Shown here piece after piece: positions 23,294-30,144 of a stretch of 41,305 nucleotides of DNA. Below the pieces are notes generated by a model. That model was not told where the DNA came from, did no database searches, and was given only the letters and a program-made list of their open reading frames with translations. The translations under genes and the position numbers were made by a program. The stretch comes from Clostridiales bacterium (lineage in GTDB: Bacteria; Bacillota; Clostridia; Christensenellales; Aristaeellaceae), in the NCBI GenBank assembly GCA_012520375.1, contig JAAYOH010000002.1, positions 1 through 41,305 on the forward strand, read 5' to 3'. Positions within the stretch are counted from its first letter, which is position 1, and the number at the start of each line of letters is the position of its first letter.

Positions 23294-24807
23294 TTCACTG
23301 CCTCCTCCCGGTACGCGCCGATGATGCGATCGTTCAGCTCCGACTCGCTGACCTTTTCCGTATCGTTCTCGAACACAACACGCCCCCCCTGCATGATCAG
23401 TACGCGGTTGGAGCTCGCCATGATCTCCCCCACGTCATCCGACATCAGCACGATGGCCAACCCCTGCGCCGCCAAATCCCTGATGATGGCATGGATCTCA
23501 CTCTTGGACTTGACATCGACGCCCACCGTCGGACAGTTGAGCACGAAGATCCTCGGCTCGGAGGCCAGCCATTTGCCCAGGACAATGCGCTGTTGATTGC
23601 CTCCGGAAAAGTCACTGGCGAGGGTGGTATAGTGTTTGGGGGACATTTTGAGGTCGGTCATCCAGCGCACAGACAATTCTTCCACGCGCTTCTCGGATAC
23701 AAGGCCCAAACGGTTGGTCAACTTGTCGATCACCGCCGATGAAAAGTTGTCCCCCAAAGAGCGCCGGAGCATCAGCCCCTCGCTCAGCCGATCCTCGGGC
23801 AGATAGGCTATGCGGTTGTCCAGCGCATCCCTGCAACTGCGTATCGGCGTTTCGACCCCATCTATGTATATGGTACCGGAAGTGGCGGGGCGCAGCCCAA
23901 AGAGAGATTCCGCCAGTTCCGTGCGCCCGGAACCGAGCTGTCCGGTTACAGCCAGGATCTCACCGGGGCGAACCGAAAAACTGACATCGGTAAAGGCGCC
24001 CGCAAGGGAAAGCCCTTCCACCTGCAGCAGAGGCTTTGCTTCGGTCTCTTCCCCGGCGTAGTGGAACCCCTCCTCTTCGATCTCTTTCCCCGTCATGAAA
24101 AAGACGAGTTTCTCCCGCGGGAAGTCCTGGGCTTGGCTGTCGACGACCATCACCCCGTTGCGTATGATGACGATCCGGTCGCAGATGGCCATGACCTCGT
24201 CGAGCTTGTGGCTGACAAACATAACCGCGATGCCCTTTCTCTTCAGGCCGCGGATGATCTCAAACAGTTTTTCGATTTCCTTTTGCGTGATGGCGGTTGT
24301 CGGCTCGTCCATGATGATGAGCCGGACATCCTGACAGATGGCGCGGGATATGGCGACGATCTGCTTTTCTGCCACGGAGAGTTGCTCCACCATGGCATCC
24401 AGCGGCAGATCGACCCCCGTCTGTGCCAACGCCGAGCGGGCCAGTTCCCGATTGAATCGATCGCTGATAAAGCGCTTTTTGTTGTGTACCCGGTAGTTCA
24501 TGGCGATATTCTCGGCGACGCTCAGGTTGGTAAACACCGAGAAATCCTGGTAGATGACTTGTATGCCCTCGGCGATGGACTGTCTTGCCGACAATCGATG
24601 GTAACAGCGGCCGTTGATGGTAACTTCCCCGGCATCGAATGTGTATACGCCGGAGATGATCTTGATCAACGTGGACTTTCCGCTTCCGTTCTCGCCGCAA
24701 AGGCAAACGATCTCTCCGGGGTCGATGATCAAATCGACGTTGTTGAGAACGCGGTTGCCTGAAAAGGCTTTGGAAATGTTCCGCAGTTCCAGGATGTGTT
24801 CCGCCAT
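23290..24807 (-). CDS. CUT2 sugar ABC transporter ATP-binding protein with degenerate second Walker B
   Basis: This 505-residue double nucleotide-binding-domain protein has an intact first domain: Walker A GENGSGKST (38-46), Walker B LIIMDEPT (about 163-170) and the H-loop FVSHK. The second domain has the usual degenerate Walker A (GQLGSGRTE) and a good signature SGGNQQ (401-406). Its Walker B, however, reads VLNCPTVGVDV, so the conserved Asp-Glu is replaced by Asn424-Cys425. Hydrolysis is therefore expected only at one of the two sites. It lies between the binding-protein gene, 129 bases upstream, and the permeases it overlaps. Confidence 0.94.
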   Translation of the reverse strand: MAEHILELRNISKAFSGNRVLNNVDLIIDPGEIVCLCGENGSGKSTLIKIISGVYTFDAGEVTINGRCYHRLSARQSIAEGIQVIYQDFSVFTNLSVAENIAMNYRVHNKKRFISDRFNRELARSALAQTGVDLPLDAMVEQLSVAEKQIVAISRAICQDVRLIIMDEPTTAITQKEIEKLFEIIRGLKRKGIAVMFVSHKLDEVMAICDRIVIIRNGVMVVDSQAQDFPREKLVFFMTGKEIEEEGFHYAGEETEAKPLLQVEGLSLAGAFTDVSFSVRPGEILAVTGQLGSGRTELAESLFGLRPATSGTIYIDGVETPIRSCRDALDNRIAYLPEDRLSEGLMLRRSLGDNFSSAVIDKLTNRLGLVSEKRVEELSVRWMTDLKMSPKHYTTLASDFSGGNQQRIVLGKWLASEPRIFVLNCPTVGVDVKSKSEIHAIIRDLAAQGLAIVLMSDDVGEIMASSNRVLIMQGGRVVFENDTEKVSESELNDRIIGAYREEAVK

Positions 24808-24867
24808 ACACCGTTCCCCTCTTTCGCTTTCAACCGTTCTCCCGCTTCGGCCCGTAACATAAGTGGA

Positions 24868-24903
24868 GGGGACACGCCGACCCTGTCAGCCGGGCGTGTC
24901 CCC
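24868..24903 (-). other. Intercistronic hairpin between binding-protein and ATPase genes
   Basis: GGGGACACGCC and GGCGTGTCCCC form a perfect 11-pair stem with a 14-base loop in the 129-base gap. This is the usual place for a 3' stabilising or partial-terminating hairpin that raises binding-protein over transporter expression. Confidence 0.65.
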
Positions 24904-24936
24904 CTTCACCAGTCGGCGCCCAAAGGCGCGTTTGAA

Positions 24937-25932
24937 TCAGTAGTTGTACTCGCCCACGTTCTCGGCGGTGATCATGCGCCACTCGGTGCCGGTGATGACC
25001 TTGTCCTCAACGATGATGCTGTTGAAGCCGAACACGCCCAGGTCATCCCCCGTCTTTAGTTCCCGACCGGTCTTGACGGCGGCAGCAGCACGGCACATAG
25101 CCTGGGCAACCTCGCCGGGATCCCAGCTCATCAGAACATCGATGGAGCCGTCTTCGATGTAGGTACGGGTGGCATTGGGCAGGCCCACGGCCACATAGGT
25201 AATCTGGTTGGTCAGGCCCGCCTCCTGGATCGCGAGGGCGATGGAGGGGGTATCCGTAGAAGAGGGGCAGAAACATGCCTTGGCATTGGGGTAAGCCTTC
25301 AGGGCTTCCTTTGCCTTCTCGTAGGAATTGGCGGCGTTGTTGCCCGTTTCGATGAACACGCCACCCTCATTGGCGACCGCAATGTTGGGATAGGCCTCTG
25401 TCATTCTGTCCACAATGGCCTGGGCCCAGCCCACATGGGCGGTGGAAGCAAGGCTGCCGACGAAGACGATGATCTCACCCTCTTCGCCCATGCCCTGGGC
25501 CATCTTATCCGCTGCCATGGCGCCGAAGTCGGCGTTCTTGAAGGCCTCAATGTCGTAATCGATGTTAACCAGCGTCGAGCCCTCGTTGGAAATGACGATG
25601 ATGCCGTCTTCCCTGGCCTTGCCCAGATCCGCATCGATCTGCTCCGGAGAGAAGGGGCAAACTGCAATGACTTCCACGCCGCCTGCGACGGCATCCTGTA
25701 CACAGCGGTTCTGTGCAGCGGCATCACCGGCGCTGGGCCCGGACTGGAAAGAGGTGGAGCCGGACTCGGCTGCGTAGACTTCTATGCCGCCCTCATACAT
25801 ACGGGTAAACCATGCGCCGCCGACAGACTTGGGCAAGAAAGCGATGTCCATTTCCTGCAGAAGGTCTTCGGCCATTGCCACATTGAAGAGCAATACGCTC
25901 AGAACCAGGATGATAGCCAGAATTTTTTTCAT
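24937..25932 (-). CDS. CUT2 binding protein of the LsrB/RhaS-like group
   Basis: This 331-residue binding protein has a signal peptide (MKKILAIILVLSV...NVAMA before ED) cut by signal peptidase I and containing no cysteine. The mature start IAFLPKSVGGAWF resembles the IAFIPK-GxxF opening of LsrB and rhamnose-binding proteins. The VLMSWDPGEVAQ block near the C-terminus corresponds to their xxWD ligand segment. Known ligands of this group are AI-2, rhamnose and related small sugars. No lsrK, lsrF/G or rha genes are in the window, so I do not choose between them. The start at 25932 is set by GGAGGG upstream and the signal peptide. The open frame extends to 26244 without coding character. It is the first gene of its operon. 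Confidence 0.92.
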   Translation of the reverse strand: MKKILAIILVLSVLLFNVAMAEDLLQEMDIAFLPKSVGGAWFTRMYEGGIEVYAAESGSTSFQSGPSAGDAAAQNRCVQDAVAGGVEVIAVCPFSPEQIDADLGKAREDGIIVISNEGSTLVNIDYDIEAFKNADFGAMAADKMAQGMGEEGEIIVFVGSLASTAHVGWAQAIVDRMTEAYPNIAVANEGGVFIETGNNAANSYEKAKEALKAYPNAKACFCPSSTDTPSIALAIQEAGLTNQITYVAVGLPNATRTYIEDGSIDVLMSWDPGEVAQAMCRAAAAVKTGRELKTGDDLGVFGFNSIIVEDKVITGTEWRMITAENVGEYNY

Positions 25933-26013
25933 AGGGGTTCCCTCCATTTTTATATTATTTGGCTTGAGCCAAAACCGATTCTCATGACAGATCTCATAGC
26001 AGAAGCTTTGTAA

Positions 26014-26050
26014 AAAGAAACCGACCGTTCCAAACCAGACCGGTTTCTTT
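26014..26050 (-). promoter_or_regulatory. Leader inverted repeat at the transcription start of the minus CUT2 operon
   Basis: AAAGAAACCG and CGGTTTCTTT are perfect 10-base arms around a 17-base centre, beginning almost exactly at the predicted start site. On the minus strand the right arm runs on into TTTTT, so it could act as an attenuator. Its position directly downstream of the promoter also fits a repressor operator. Confidence 0.6.
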
Positions 26051-26055
26051 CCTTT

Positions 26056-26084
26056 ATCATAACCGAAACAGATGTTTTTGTCAA
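26056..26084 (-). promoter_or_regulatory. Promoter of the LsrB/RhaS-like CUT2 operon
   Basis: On the minus strand TTGACA (26084-26079), a 17-base spacer and TATGAT (26061-26056), nearly full consensus. The predicted start lies at about 26049, inside the inverted repeat. Confidence 0.8.
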
Positions 26085-26437
26085 TAGGGGAATTCACTTG
26101 TTTTGACAGGCCTGACGTTAGCCTCCATCGGGCTATGGGGCTAAAGCGCAGGCATCTGCACCTCCTGTCCCCAGGCTCGTCCACCTGTTGCCCGTTGGCT
26201 TTAGAAACCGCGCAAGATATATGCAGGAGTTTATCAGCAGGCAATCCAAGGCAGGCTGTTTTGCCTTTTTTGATTGGAGCTCGGCTTTTGGTCGTTTAAC
26301 AAAACGTAACTTGACGAATGGCCGGCAGATGTATACCATCATTACAATGATAACAGTTCCTCCTGCACCTGCATGTTTCGTGTGTGCGGTGCGCCGCGGG
26401 AGGATTTATTTGTGTACGTCGGGAGGTATCGTTCATT
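26085..26437. other. Gene-free stretch upstream of the acyltransferase gene
   Basis: No convincing gene is seen here. It holds a weak plus-strand terminator-like stem, AAGGCA/TGCCTT followed by T (26248-26271), possibly a relic. It also holds a possible acyltransferase promoter, TTGACG (26311-26316), a 17-base spacer and TACCAT (26334-26339). Confidence 0.35.
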
Positions 26438-27592
26438 ATGGATCCCAGGAATGGAGTAAGGGAATCGAAGCCGGCCGAGACTTGTGGGGAACAATTCGAT
26501 ATCCTCCAGTCTCGTAATCTTTGCGCTGATGATGATATGTCGGCGACGAACTGCTTCAGTGTTCCAATTGACAAGAAAACTCCTGGCTCTGGCAGGAATT
26601 ACCTATTAGATTTTATCAAGATAATCAGTGCCGTTTTTGTAATTATAACGCATCTGCCCTGGAGCAATGAACAAAGAAACTGTCCCATCTTTCCTCTGCT
26701 CATCGACATGGCTGTGCCGTTTTTTATGGTGGTTTCGGGCTATGTAGAATCAATAGGGATATCCAGATATGGAATCAGAGGATATTTTGCTCCAAAAAGA
26801 TTCTTTGTTTCTTTCATTGGTATTCTGCTCCCCTATGTTTGCTTGATATGTCTGGAGACGGTATTGAAATCAGGATTCTATTTTTCGGGTATTTCAAAAG
26901 AATTGAACATTTCAATCTCATGGCTCATGATTGGACTTTCCGGGCCCGGGAGTTACTATATCCCAATATTGTTTCAAATGATGTTATACTTTCCCATGTT
27001 GTTTTTTTTCATGAGACGCAAGCCCGTTCTCGGCTTACTGGTAGCGTTTGTTTTAAACTTGCTCTTTGAAATATACGTTTATCATTATGGTGTTTCGGTT
27101 CATCTTTATCGGCTTCTTATTTTCAGATATACTTTTCTGATAGCCAGTGGTATATATTTGTATCAAACCAAAGATAAGCGTTTCAGCAAAGCAGCCATTG
27201 CGGTTTCGTATTGTATTGGCGTAACATATATCATATTGAATCGGTATGTTTATGAGTTTGTGTTATTTGGAAAGTGGAAATCAACCTCTATGTTTGTTGC
27301 ATTTTATGTGTTTGCTATCATGGTTGTATTGCTTAGAAGATACGGGAACATAAGAAAAAGCAAGTTTGTTGTTATGGGAGAAGCGTCTTTGCATGTGTTT
27401 TTGATGCAAAAAGTTTGGTATGGGTATGGATTCCCAGCAGTATACAAAATGACAGGCAGCAAAACAGATGCTGCGAGCCTCCTTGTTTGGGGAGCAATAA
27501 ATATTCTTATTTGTTTCTCTTCCGGACTGCTTTTTTTCAAATTGGAAAGTACTATGCGGAGGAAGGTTATTTCAATGGTACTGTCTGAATAG
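26438..27592 (+). CDS. Membrane acyltransferase (acyltransferase-3 / fucose 4-O-acetylase-like)
   Basis: This protein of about 384 residues has an approximately 55-residue soluble N-terminus and then about ten hydrophobic segments. The motif LDFIKIISAVFVIITHLPW carries the conserved His of the acyltransferase-3 family at the end of the first helix, and DMAVPFFMVVSGYV follows in the second helix. Such proteins O-acetylate surface sugars or peptidoglycan, taking acetyl from the cytoplasm. GGGAGG lies 11 bases before ATG 26438. A GTG at 26384 in the same frame is possible. The gene is visibly AT-richer than its neighbours, uses many T- and A-ending codons, and has no functional partner around it, which suggests horizontal acquisition. 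Confidence 0.85.
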   Translation: MDPRNGVRESKPAETCGEQFDILQSRNLCADDDMSATNCFSVPIDKKTPGSGRNYLLDFIKIISAVFVIITHLPWSNEQRNCPIFPLLIDMAVPFFMVVSGYVESIGISRYGIRGYFAPKRFFVSFIGILLPYVCLICLETVLKSGFYFSGISKELNISISWLMIGLSGPGSYYIPILFQMMLYFPMLFFFMRRKPVLGLLVAFVLNLLFEIYVYHYGVSVHLYRLLIFRYTFLIASGIYLYQTKDKRFSKAAIAVSYCIGVTYIILNRYVYEFVLFGKWKSTSMFVAFYVFAIMVVLLRRYGNIRKSKFVVMGEASLHVFLMQKVWYGYGFPAVYKMTGSKTDAASLLVWGAINILICFSSGLLFFKLESTMRRKVISMVLSE

Positions 27593-27640
27593 ATGAGCCA
27601 CGTGCAATATTGGGATACCAAGAAAGGACACCATGCTCGC

Positions 27641-27673
27641 TGCACAATTCCATTGGATAAACCATATTGTGCA
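27641..27673. repeat. Short inverted repeat between convergent genes
   Basis: TGCACAAT and ATTGTGCA are perfect 8-base arms 17 bases apart, 48 bases after the acyltransferase stop. There is no T run. It may be a weak bidirectional terminator. Confidence 0.4.
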
Positions 27674-27708
27674 AAGCCGCTTGCGCTGGGTCCGGACTAA
27701 GGTTGGTT

Positions 27709-28065
27709 CTAAAGCACCGGGCAGACAATCATAAGATCGCCATAATTGTAAACGGTTACAGCCACGTGCGCGTCCAGAAGCTCGGGAAGCCTATCCCCCT
27801 CGTCATCCGCGACGGTCGCCCACAACTTGCCGTTGCTGATCAGGAACTTGGTCAGGTCGTCGCAATCTCCCGTCTTGTATGGCGCGTTCAGGTCGATTGC
27901 CAGGTCGCGGAATTTGAGAACACTATCGTCCCACAAATCTGACCAATTGCCCAAGCATATTTCCCAGCGCCCGAAGCCGTCGCGCCACATCATCAGCCCC
28001 CATTCCCGGTAGTTGGTAAGTTTGCCCAGTGTGATGGGTGGTTCGTCGGTGATGTGGTTCCTCAT
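27709..28065 (-). CDS. Small hypothetical protein, unrecognised family
   Basis: A 118-residue soluble, acidic protein with no signal peptide or membrane segment. It is rich in Trp (MMWRDGFGRWEICLGNWSDLW in the first third) and ends in a hydrophobic strand, VAVTVYNYGDLMIVCPVL, which looks like a folded small domain. I do not recognise it. Reasons to think it real: a purine-rich GGGGGGATAAGGG before the ATG, balanced amino-acid composition, and no overlapping gene. It lies between the acyltransferase (convergent) and two tRNA genes, in a patch unlike the flanking metabolic genes, so it may be a remnant of an inserted element. Confidence 0.6.
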   Translation of the reverse strand: MRNHITDEPPITLGKLTNYREWGLMMWRDGFGRWEICLGNWSDLWDDSVLKFRDLAIDLNAPYKTGDCDDLTKFLISNGKLWATVADDEGDRLPELLDAHVAVTVYNYGDLMIVCPVL

Positions 28066-28101
28066 CCCTTATCCCCCCTCTCTTGTCCCGGTTGGAGCGG
28101 T

Positions 28102-28136
28102 GATCCCACCCTGTCATATGCGGGGCGGGCTCTTTT
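28102..28136 (+). terminator. Plus-strand terminator-like hairpin
   Basis: GATCCCACCC and GGGCGGGCTC pair with two mismatches across an approximately 10-base loop and are followed by TTTTT. It points along the plus strand, although the nearest plus-strand gene ends 500 bases before. It could be the leader of the minus-strand small gene or a relic. Confidence 0.4.
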
Positions 28137-28147
28137 TGCTGGATTCC

Positions 28148-28168
28148 GTGTGCACTTTCGTGTGCACT
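28148..28168. repeat. Tandem 9-base repeat GTGTGCACT
   Basis: Two exact copies (28148-28156 and 28160-28168) are separated by TTC, each containing the palindrome GTGCAC. They lie upstream of the small hypothetical gene and may be a protein-binding site. Confidence 0.45.
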
Positions 28169-28243
28169 ATTTTCCTTAACTGTCTGTATTTGTCGCTTAT
28201 ATTTCAGCGACAGATAAACACTTTTCAGCCCCAAAACCTTTAT

Positions 28244-28277
28244 GCGGCAAGGGCTTCTGTTCGAAAACCCTTGCCGC
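28244..28277 (-). terminator. Hairpin downstream of the tRNA-Ser pair
   Basis: GCGGCAAGGG and CCCTTGCCGC form a perfect 10-pair stem with a 14-base loop, 19 bases beyond the 3' end of tRNA-Ser(GCT). It probably ends the tRNA transcript, although the T run is poor. Confidence 0.5.
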
Positions 28278-28295
28278 ACAAAGCTTACTGAAAAG

Positions 28296-28384
28296 CGGAG
28301 AAGGAGGGATTTGAACCCTCGCGACAGTCAACCCGTCCTACTCCCTTAGCAGGGGAGCCCCTTCGGCCACTTGGGTACTTCTCC
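28296..28384 (-). tRNA. tRNA-Ser (anticodon GCT)
   Basis: The acceptor stem GGAGAAG/CTTCTCC, anticodon loop CTGCTAA between CTCCC and GGGAG, the long class-II variable arm of serine tRNAs, and the T loop GGTTCAAATCC are all present. CCA is not encoded (the 3' end reads G then C, TTTT). It reads AGC/AGT codons and is the distal member of a two-tRNA unit. Confidence 0.95.
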
Positions 28385-28391
28385 ATGTGCA

Positions 28392-28480
28392 TGGCGGAGA
28401 GAGAGGGATTCGAACCCCCGGTGCCTTTCGACATCACTGGTTTTCAAGACCAGCGCCTTCAACCACTCGGCCATCTCTCC
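28392..28480 (-). tRNA. tRNA-Ser (anticodon TGA)
   Basis: The acceptor stem GGAGAGA/TCTCTCC, anticodon stem CTGGT/ACCAG around CTTGAAA, a long variable arm and the T loop GGTTCGAATCC are visible, with CCA encoded. It reads TCA-type serine codons. It lies first after the promoter, 7 bases ahead of the GCT tRNA. Confidence 0.96.
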
Positions 28481-28500
28481 TTGACAAACCAGCGTAAAAT

Positions 28501-28529
28501 ATTTTAGCAGTTTGGCCGGCTTCTGTCAA
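28501..28529 (-). promoter_or_regulatory. Promoter of the tRNA-Ser pair
   Basis: On the minus strand TTGACA (28529-28524), a 17-base spacer and TAAAAT (28506-28501), about 20 bases before the first tRNA. Confidence 0.75.
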
Positions 28530-28602
28530 TGGAAGGAATTGTAAAGTTCAGGACAACCCCCCTTGTGGCATTGGTATCTCTGTAATCTCTTTTCCTTTTC
28601 CC

Positions 28603-29379
28603 CTACTTGAGCGCCTCACGCACCGCCCGAACCCGGCCGACCAGGCGCTCAAACTGCCCCGGGGTAAGGGACTGATGCCCGTCGCTCAGGGCTTTTCCGG
28701 GGTCGTCGTGGACCTCGATCATCAGCCCGTCCGCTCCGCAGGCTGCCGCCGCCAGGGCCATGGGCTCCACCAGGGAAGCCCGCCCCGTGGCATGACTGGG
28801 ATCCACGATGACCGGCAGGTGGGTCAGCTCCTTCAGCACCGGCACGGCGGACAGGTCCAGGGTATTGCGGGTATAGCCTCCGTCAAAGGTACGGATGCCC
28901 CGCTCGCACAAAATGACCTGCTGGTTGCCGCTGGCCATGATGTACTCGGCGCTCAGCAGCAGCTCTTTGATGGTGCCCGCAATGCCCCGCTTCAAAAGAA
29001 TGGGTTTATGGGTCCTGCCCAGCTCCCGTAAGAGATCGTAATTTTGGGTGTTGCGGGCGCCCACCTGGAGGATATCCACGCCTTCAAACAGGTCGATGGT
29101 GCGGATGTCCATGATTTCGCTCACCACCGCCAAGCCCTGTTCCCGCCCCGCTTGCACCAAAAGTTCTATGCCCTCGGCCCCCAGCCCCTGAAAGCCATAG
29201 GGGGAAGTGCGGGGCTTAAAGGCGCCGCCCCGCAAAAACGAAGCCCCGGCAGCCTTGACCCGGGCAGCTATCCGATGGATCTGCCCGGCGCTCTCCACCG
29301 AGCAAGGCCCGGCGATGAAGCCAAAGCATCCGCCGCCGATACGGGCCCCGTATTCCTTGATCTCAATCACGGTATTCAT
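28603..29379 (-). CDS. aroF: 3-deoxy-7-phosphoheptulonate (DAHP) synthase, AroA-beta/KDOPS-like type
   Basis: This 258-residue cytosolic enzyme joins phosphoenolpyruvate and erythrose 4-phosphate in the first step of aromatic amino-acid synthesis. Visible blocks are AGPCSVES (23-30), [10 protein letters not shown] (51-60), the LLKRGIAGT phosphate-binding segment, CERGIRTFD and DPSHATG, all typical of the short DAHP synthase related to KDO8P synthase. It has no N-terminal ACT/FRP regulatory domain and no chorismate mutase fusion, so feedback control through such domains is not expected. The start ATG has no real Shine-Dalgarno site, and the promoter hexamers lie so close that the transcript should begin at the ATG itself. 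It is monocistronic. A KDO8P synthase is excluded by the [11 protein letters not shown] form of the motif. Confidence 0.93.
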   Translation of the reverse strand: MNTVIEIKEYGARIGGGCFGFIAGPCSVESAGQIHRIAARVKAAGASFLRGGAFKPRTSPYGFQGLGAEGIELLVQAGREQGLAVVSEIMDIRTIDLFEGVDILQVGARNTQNYDLLRELGRTHKPILLKRGIAGTIKELLLSAEYIMASGNQQVILCERGIRTFDGGYTRNTLDLSAVPVLKELTHLPVIVDPSHATGRASLVEPMALAAAACGADGLMIEVHDDPGKALSDGHQSLTPGQFERLVGRVRAVREALK

Positions 29380-29385
29380 GGCCCC

Positions 29386-29413
29386 ATTCTATCACGAAAC
29401 ACGATGCTGTCAA
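29386..29413 (-). promoter_or_regulatory. Promoter of the DAHP synthase gene, positioned for a leaderless transcript
   Basis: On the minus strand TTGACA (29413-29408), a 16-base spacer and TAGAAT (29391-29386). Seven bases on from the -10 end is 29379, the A of the start codon. Confidence 0.65.
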
Positions 29414-29456
29414 GCAGTTTTCCCTGAAAGCCGGTGCAACGAGAGGCCCCGGCGTC

Positions 29457-29485
29457 TTGACAGACCGGGCTTTTGGTGATACCAT
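29457..29485 (+). promoter_or_regulatory. Promoter of the FucU-type gene
   Basis: TTGACA (29457-29462), a 17-base spacer and TACCAT (29480-29485), about 38 bases before the start codon. Confidence 0.55.
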
Positions 29486-29523
29486 GCCCTCAGGATTCAA
29501 ACAAGCAATAAGGAGTGCTTTGT

Positions 29524-29964
29524 ATGTTGAAAGGCATGAGCAAATTGCTCACCGGCGACCTGCTGAAGATCCTGTGCGATATGGGACACGGGGATGAACT
29601 CGTCATTGTGGACGGCAATTTCCCGGGAGTGACCATGGCCAAGCGCCTGGTGAGCTTTCCCGGCATCGACGCAGTCACCTTGCTGCGGGAGATCGTGAAG
29701 GTATTCCCTCTGGACACCTACTGTGAGGCCCCTGCCGCCATCATGCGGATGACCGACAGCGACCAGGCTTCCGGTATGGCTACCCCCGCCATCTGGGGCG
29801 AGTTCGACGCGGTCATGAAGAACGAGTTCGGCCCGGACACCGAGCTGGCAAAGATCGAGCGCTTCGAATTCTACGAGCGCAGCAAAAAGGCCTACGCCAT
29901 CGTGCAGAGCGGCGAGGAGCGCATTTACGGCAACATCATCCTGTCCAAGGGCGTGGTGAAGTAG
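29524..29964 (+). CDS. fucU: L-fucose mutarotase (FucU/RbsD family)
   Basis: This 146-residue protein of the RbsD/FucU fold interconverts sugar anomers so that transported sugar matches its kinase or isomerase. It follows FucU rather than RbsD: LLKILCDMGHGDELVIVDGNFP with catalytic His22, RFEFYERSKKAYAIV, and IYGNIILSKGVV at the C-terminus with Tyr135. FucU acts on L-fucose and also on galactose and ribose pyranoses. AAGGAG lies 8 bases before ATG 29524. It has its own promoter and is followed by a hairpin, so it is probably monocistronic, but it lies just ahead of sugar-metabolising genes and a CUT2 importer that may share its substrate. Confidence 0.9.
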   Translation: MLKGMSKLLTGDLLKILCDMGHGDELVIVDGNFPGVTMAKRLVSFPGIDAVTLLREIVKVFPLDTYCEAPAAIMRMTDSDQASGMATPAIWGEFDAVMKNEFGPDTELAKIERFEFYERSKKAYAIVQSGEERIYGNIILSKGVVK

Positions 29965-29987
29965 GGTTTCCCCAAATGGTTTTTCGC

Positions 29988-30016
29988 CCCGGCTGTGCAG
30001 AGGCTGTGCAGCCGGG
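29988..30016 (+). terminator. Terminator-like hairpin after the FucU gene
   Basis: CCCGGCTG and CAGCCGGG form a perfect 8-pair stem with a 13-base loop that contains a repeated TGTGCA. The downstream ATCTTGTT is a weak T tract. Confidence 0.5.
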
Positions 30017-30076
30017 ATCTTGTTCCTGACGGAAAAACGATGGAAAAAAGGGATGCCGACCCTGTCCCGCATTTCA

Positions 30077-30106
30077 TTGACACTTCAGCCCCTTTTGGAG
30101 TATAAT
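30077..30106 (+). promoter_or_regulatory. Promoter of the aldo/keto reductase-GatZ operon
   Basis: TTGACA (30077-30082), an 18-base spacer and TATAAT (30101-30106), both hexamers full consensus, about 38 bases before the start codon. Confidence 0.75.
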
Positions 30107-30144
30107 TATACCCATCCACATACAACTACACGGGAGGGATTGCC

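Noticed and set aside
21098-23596. 832-codon open frame on the plus strand
   Set aside because: It lies antisense to two permease genes and part of an ATPase gene. Its translation is rich in His, Gln and Asp and has no domain character, as expected from the reverse of GC-rich membrane-protein codons.
28296-28480. Integration site with duplicated tRNA-Ser 3' end
   Set aside because: No second copy of either tRNA 3' end was found in the AT-rich patch, and no integrase gene is visible.
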